DNA from: an uncultured Christensenella sp. | GTDB lineage: Bacteria; Bacillota; Clostridia; Christensenellales; UBA3700 | NCBI GenBank assembly: GCA_910583995.1 | Contig: CAJTYW010000007.1 | Coordinates: forward strand, 1 to 64,000 | DNA: 64,000 bases | Direction of reading: 5' to 3' | Shown: positions 61,435 through 64,000 of the stretch, one piece after another | Numbering within the stretch: the first letter of the stretch is position 1 | Layout: each line of letters begins with the position of its first letter | The notes under the pieces: generated by a model | Database searches by the model: none | What the model was told of the DNA's origin: nothing | Seen by the model: the letters and a program-made list of their open reading frames with translations, nothing else | Program-made: the position numbers and the translations under genes

Positions 61435-63042
61435 TTACAAATTAATTTCGGAATTTTCCAAATTATTCAATTTGACATCAACTTTTACAGTTGAATTTAT
61501 CTCATTATTATCAAAAATAACGCCTTCTGCACATTTTGCAACCATAACTTTGCCGTTTCTTGAGATAAACTTGTTGTTTATTATCCTTATATTTTTATGA
61601 ACAGGCTTATTGCCTGTATTTTCAGGATATATGCTAATAGCATAGTCCACACAATTGTCAAACACATTGTTTTCAATCAAAACATCTCTGCAATATCCGC
61701 TTTCATACCAACTTTTAGCATCGTCAGATATATGTATACAAGGCATATAACACTTATGGAAAACACAGTTTTTGATTACTACAGGTTTTCTCGTTGTTAC
61801 CAAAATACCACGCGTAGGCACATTAAAAGTCTCAAGTTTATCAACCATAAGTGATGCTGTTTGTGTAGCATTTTCAACAGCATCTCCTACTTTAATAATA
61901 CTACCTTTAGCTATATCATAAAGCTCTATTTCAATAGTTCTTGGGTTTAACATTTTGCTGGATTTAACTTTTGCAGTACCGACTCCAAGCAATGTACTAG
62001 AGTCTATAAATTCAATTTCGTCATCTTCAAAAAAGCAATTAAATCCATAAGCTTGTGGGTGTGCAAACTTGCACTGAACAATGTTATCCTTTACATTGAC
62101 AATTTTAAAATGTATTCCGTGAATATTTATTACATCATCGCGTGTTCCGTCTGCTTTGACATTACTAACATTCATTACCCCTTTACAATTGACAAAGTGC
62201 ATAATGTCAGCAAAGGAAGCTGTTGTTCTTTTGTGAGCAACATTTGGCATAAAGTCGGTATTTTTAATAGTTACATTTTCGCATAATTGTGCAAGCACTC
62301 CCATACCGTGCATATACATAAACTTACAATTATCAATAATAATGTCCTTGCATTTATCCATAAAAAAGCAAGCTCCATCACGCTTTACCCAGTTTAATTG
62401 ATAAGTGCAACCAATCTTAAAAATTTTCAACCAAGTATACACTCTTATAACATTGTTTTCAAGCTTTTTACACCTTTTATTGTTAAAAATACTATGACTA
62501 ATATACGATACACTATCTACACGACGAGTTATTTCTGTTAGTGGATTCAACTCTTGTATTACACAGCGACTTTTGTCGTCATAACAAAAATGAAGTCTGC
62601 CACATTTAATTGTATACAAAGTATCTAGGTTTATTTCAATATCAACATAACCAAAACCTTTTCCAACAACTTTAAACTCTGCAACAGACGGATTAACATA
62701 ATCAATCACAAAGTTTTTAAAAACAACATTTTTGCAAGAAAGCATTGCAATTTGTACTGCACGATTGTTAAACAAAATTTCGTTTCCCATTCCGTCAATA
62801 GTCAAATTCTCCAAGCCTTCCGCTTTTATTGCAATATTTCTTATAGAATCCGCAAGTTCCTTTTCACTTGCAGTATTTGAAATATACATTTGCTCACGGA
62901 TAAAATCTTTGTCAAAAACAAGTCCATTAACGTCCCATTCAAGCAAATTAATACCCTTTTGCTTAATTTCGGCAAACACATTTGCAATTTTTACAGATAA
63001 ATCACTACAATCATTTGTTATTCCAAATTCAGATAATTTCAT
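61435..63042 (-). CDS. GH110-like alpha-galactosidase / right-handed beta-helix protein
   Basis: 535-residue protein without a signal peptide. Most of it is a parallel beta-helix with repeated patterns such as CKNVVFKNFVIDYVNP, CENVTIKNTDFMPN and RDVLIENNVFDNC. The block GTRDDVINIHGIHFKI has the DDxxNxHG signature of GH110, whose two aspartates are the expected catalytic pair; GH110 removes alpha-1,3-galactose, as in the blood-group B antigen. This fits the GH98- and GH29-type genes elsewhere in the window. The call rests on remembered motifs; another beta-helix glycosidase is possible. Confidence 0.68.
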   Translation of the reverse strand: MKLSEFGITNDCSDLSVKIANVFAEIKQKGINLLEWDVNGLVFDKDFIREQMYISNTASEKELADSIRNIAIKAEGLENLTIDGMGNEILFNNRAVQIAMLSCKNVVFKNFVIDYVNPSVAEFKVVGKGFGYVDIEINLDTLYTIKCGRLHFCYDDKSRCVIQELNPLTEITRRVDSVSYISHSIFNNKRCKKLENNVIRVYTWLKIFKIGCTYQLNWVKRDGACFFMDKCKDIIIDNCKFMYMHGMGVLAQLCENVTIKNTDFMPNVAHKRTTASFADIMHFVNCKGVMNVSNVKADGTRDDVINIHGIHFKIVNVKDNIVQCKFAHPQAYGFNCFFEDDEIEFIDSSTLLGVGTAKVKSSKMLNPRTIEIELYDIAKGSIIKVGDAVENATQTASLMVDKLETFNVPTRGILVTTRKPVVIKNCVFHKCYMPCIHISDDAKSWYESGYCRDVLIENNVFDNCVDYAISIYPENTGNKPVHKNIRIINNKFISRNGKVMVAKCAEGVIFDNNEINSTVKVDVKLNNLENSEINL

Positions 63043-63405
63043 AATATTCTCCTTTAATGCTTACCTTATTATTTTACCATAAAATAACAAAACCTGCAAT
63101 ATTTTTTATAATTTTTGTTTATACTATTTAAATGACATTATGATTTATAAATTTTATTAAAAATGCAAAACAAAAAAAACAGGGCAAAACTATATGTTGC
63201 CCTGTTTTTTATTAAAATTATTTATAATCTATAATTATTATAAATCATATTTATATAGTTTAAAATCTTTAGAAGTTAATGAGCCATTTTCGTTTGTCAA
63301 TTTAAAATGCAAAAACTTTCCTTCCAGCCCTTGTACGGAAAATTTTACTATAGAAGTCCCTGAAACCATATAATTAGTTTTAATCTTTTTATCGCCAGCT
63401 ATTTT
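63043..63405 (-). other. Intergenic region with terminator and an open frame continuing past a stop
   Basis: 63238-63405 stays open for 55 codons in the same frame as the gene ending at 63406, after that gene's TAA. A terminator lies at 63172-63204. The remaining bases before the GH110-like start (63043-63171) show nothing clear. Confidence 0.6.
63172..63204 (-). terminator. Terminator of the right-edge operon
   Basis: The stem CAGGGCAA/TTGCCCTG with a nine-base loop is followed on the minus strand by eight T residues. It lies after the end of the extended reading frame at 63238, not directly after the stop at 63406. Confidence 0.8.
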
Positions 63406-63852
63406 TTACATATAATGTGGGTCAATTACTTTGTCCCAAATATCTCTTACATATTCTTCGCCGATTTTTGCGTTCTCAATAAAATCTTTTTCATCAGAAA
63501 AATATTTGGTAGCAGATTGCCCTTGATAATTATTGTAATTAAACTCAATCTCACTCTCATTGCTTGTCGCAAATAAATCGCAATCAAAATTCTTATATTG
63601 AAATTTCATTTCACTATAAAACATAAAACCTTCAAGAAAATCGCTTAAACTTGGTTTAAACGGCTTACCTTGTTTATATAACTCTTGTGCTTTATTTAAT
63701 GAAATTATATTTGGATAAATAACCTTGTCTTCATTATCTTCTCCCATTAAGTTATTAAACCAACCACAATTTTTACACTCTCCATTCCAACCTACAATCG
63801 TTTCATATATTTCGCCACATACGGCACATTTTCTTTTAATTTTCTTATCCAT
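63406..63852 (-). CDS. Zinc-ribbon protein, possible immunity protein; possibly truncated by an in-frame stop
   Basis: 148 residues. An N-terminal zinc ribbon has Cys9, Cys12, Cys26 and Cys29 (KCAVCGE and ECKNCGW). The rest is acidic and unlike any family I can name. It follows a gene whose tail looks toxin-like, and small zinc-ribbon proteins occur as immunity partners in polymorphic-toxin loci, so that role is an inference. The ATG at 63852 has GGGAG five bases upstream; an ATG at 63864 overlaps the stop of the preceding gene as TAATG but lacks a ribosome binding site. Past the TAA the same frame stays open for 55 more codons, so the gene may be broken. Confidence 0.55.
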   Translation of the reverse strand: MDKKIKRKCAVCGEIYETIVGWNGECKNCGWFNNLMGEDNEDKVIYPNIISLNKAQELYKQGKPFKPSLSDFLEGFMFYSEMKFQYKNFDCDLFATSNESEIEFNYNNYQGQSATKYFSDEKDFIENAKIGEEYVRDIWDKVIDPHYM

Positions 63853-63863
63853 ATTTACTCCCA

Positions 63864-64000
63864 TTATTTAAAGATTTTATTTATATAATCAACAGCTGGT
63901 TGTCTTTTTCGTCGTTTATTCCAATCCCATGGGTGGTCGTGCGGAAATTTGTGAGTACCATTTGAATTATTATGAGACCAATCTCTATCCCAAATAGCTT
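63864..64000 (-). CDS. 3' end of a gene, possibly a polymorphic toxin C-terminus
   Basis: Only the last 44 residues and the stop are in the window. They are rich in His, Trp, Asp and Asn (WDRDWSHNNSNGTHKF, then PHDHPWDW) and end in a basic segment. Such compact His/Trp-rich tails occur at the ends of secreted nuclease-type toxins and some phage proteins, but no family can be named. Its stop overlaps an ATG of the downstream zinc-ribbon gene (TAATG), so the two are translated from one mRNA. Confidence 0.5.
   Translation of the reverse strand, partial: AIWDRDWSHNNSNGTHKFPHDHPWDWNKRRKRQPAVDYINKIFK

Overview
The window looks like chromosome from a low-GC, anaerobic, spore-forming member of the Bacillota (Clostridia-like), probably from an animal gut. 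The spore genes are a sleB-ypeB pair, spoIIR, cwlD and a ywmB-spoIIQ-like pair. Anaerobic life is suggested by ferredoxins, a four-subunit 2-oxoacid:ferredoxin oxidoreductase and several radical-SAM enzymes. A gut habitat is suggested by predicted glycosidases for host glycans: three GH29 fucosidases, a GH98-like protein and a GH110-like protein. I do not assign a genus.

Layout. 1-12.3 kb, almost all on the minus strand: argS-ychF, a radical SAM protein, the forespore pair ywmB-spoIIQ behind a good sigma-F-type promoter, a GT14-like glycosyltransferase, rho, a metallo-hydrolase, prs and a DUF1846 protein. 12.5-15.1 kb: a secreted beta-helix/dockerin protein preceded by an inverted-repeat promoter cassette. 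15.2-18 kb: ypeB, sleB, spoIIR. 18-27.7 kb: small housekeeping genes, then GH98-like, GH29, a WG-repeat membrane protein and two tandem GH29 genes. 27.9-32.3 kb, plus strand: ecfA1-ecfA2-ecfT-truA-rplM-rpsI. 32.4-43.3 kb: a lipoprotein, greA-lysS, a ferredoxin, a hemolysin-III protein, two flavoproteins, typA and cwlD. 43.4-48 kb: a SLOG-fold gene divergent from an XRE regulator, then a 1176-residue surface protein with a second inverted-repeat promoter cassette. 48.5-53.8 kb: the SRP RNA and the CIRCE-controlled hrcA-grpE-dnaK-dnaJ genes. 54-64 kb: a lipoprotein, hemW, lepA, a degenerate GDPD protein, the ferredoxin oxidoreductase operon, a GH110-like protein, and at the right edge a toxin-like gene fragment followed by a zinc-ribbon protein with an in-frame interruption.

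The strongest discovery candidate is a pair of putative phase-variable invertible promoters. Upstream of each of the two large surface genes (start codons at 14810 and 47957) lie 27-28 bp inverted repeats separated by exactly 123 bp. Each 123-bp segment carries a perfect TTGACA-N18-TATAAT promoter that points away from the surface gene, which suggests both are OFF in this sequence. The two cassettes also share flanking sequence. No recombinase is encoded in the window, so it would have to act in trans.

A second unexplained signal is a short motif, about CRAAAATCG-N4-TAA, found nine times in intergenic DNA. Two of the copies sit at the same distance beyond the two promoter cassettes. All functional statements are from reading the sequence and family knowledge; no database search was run.
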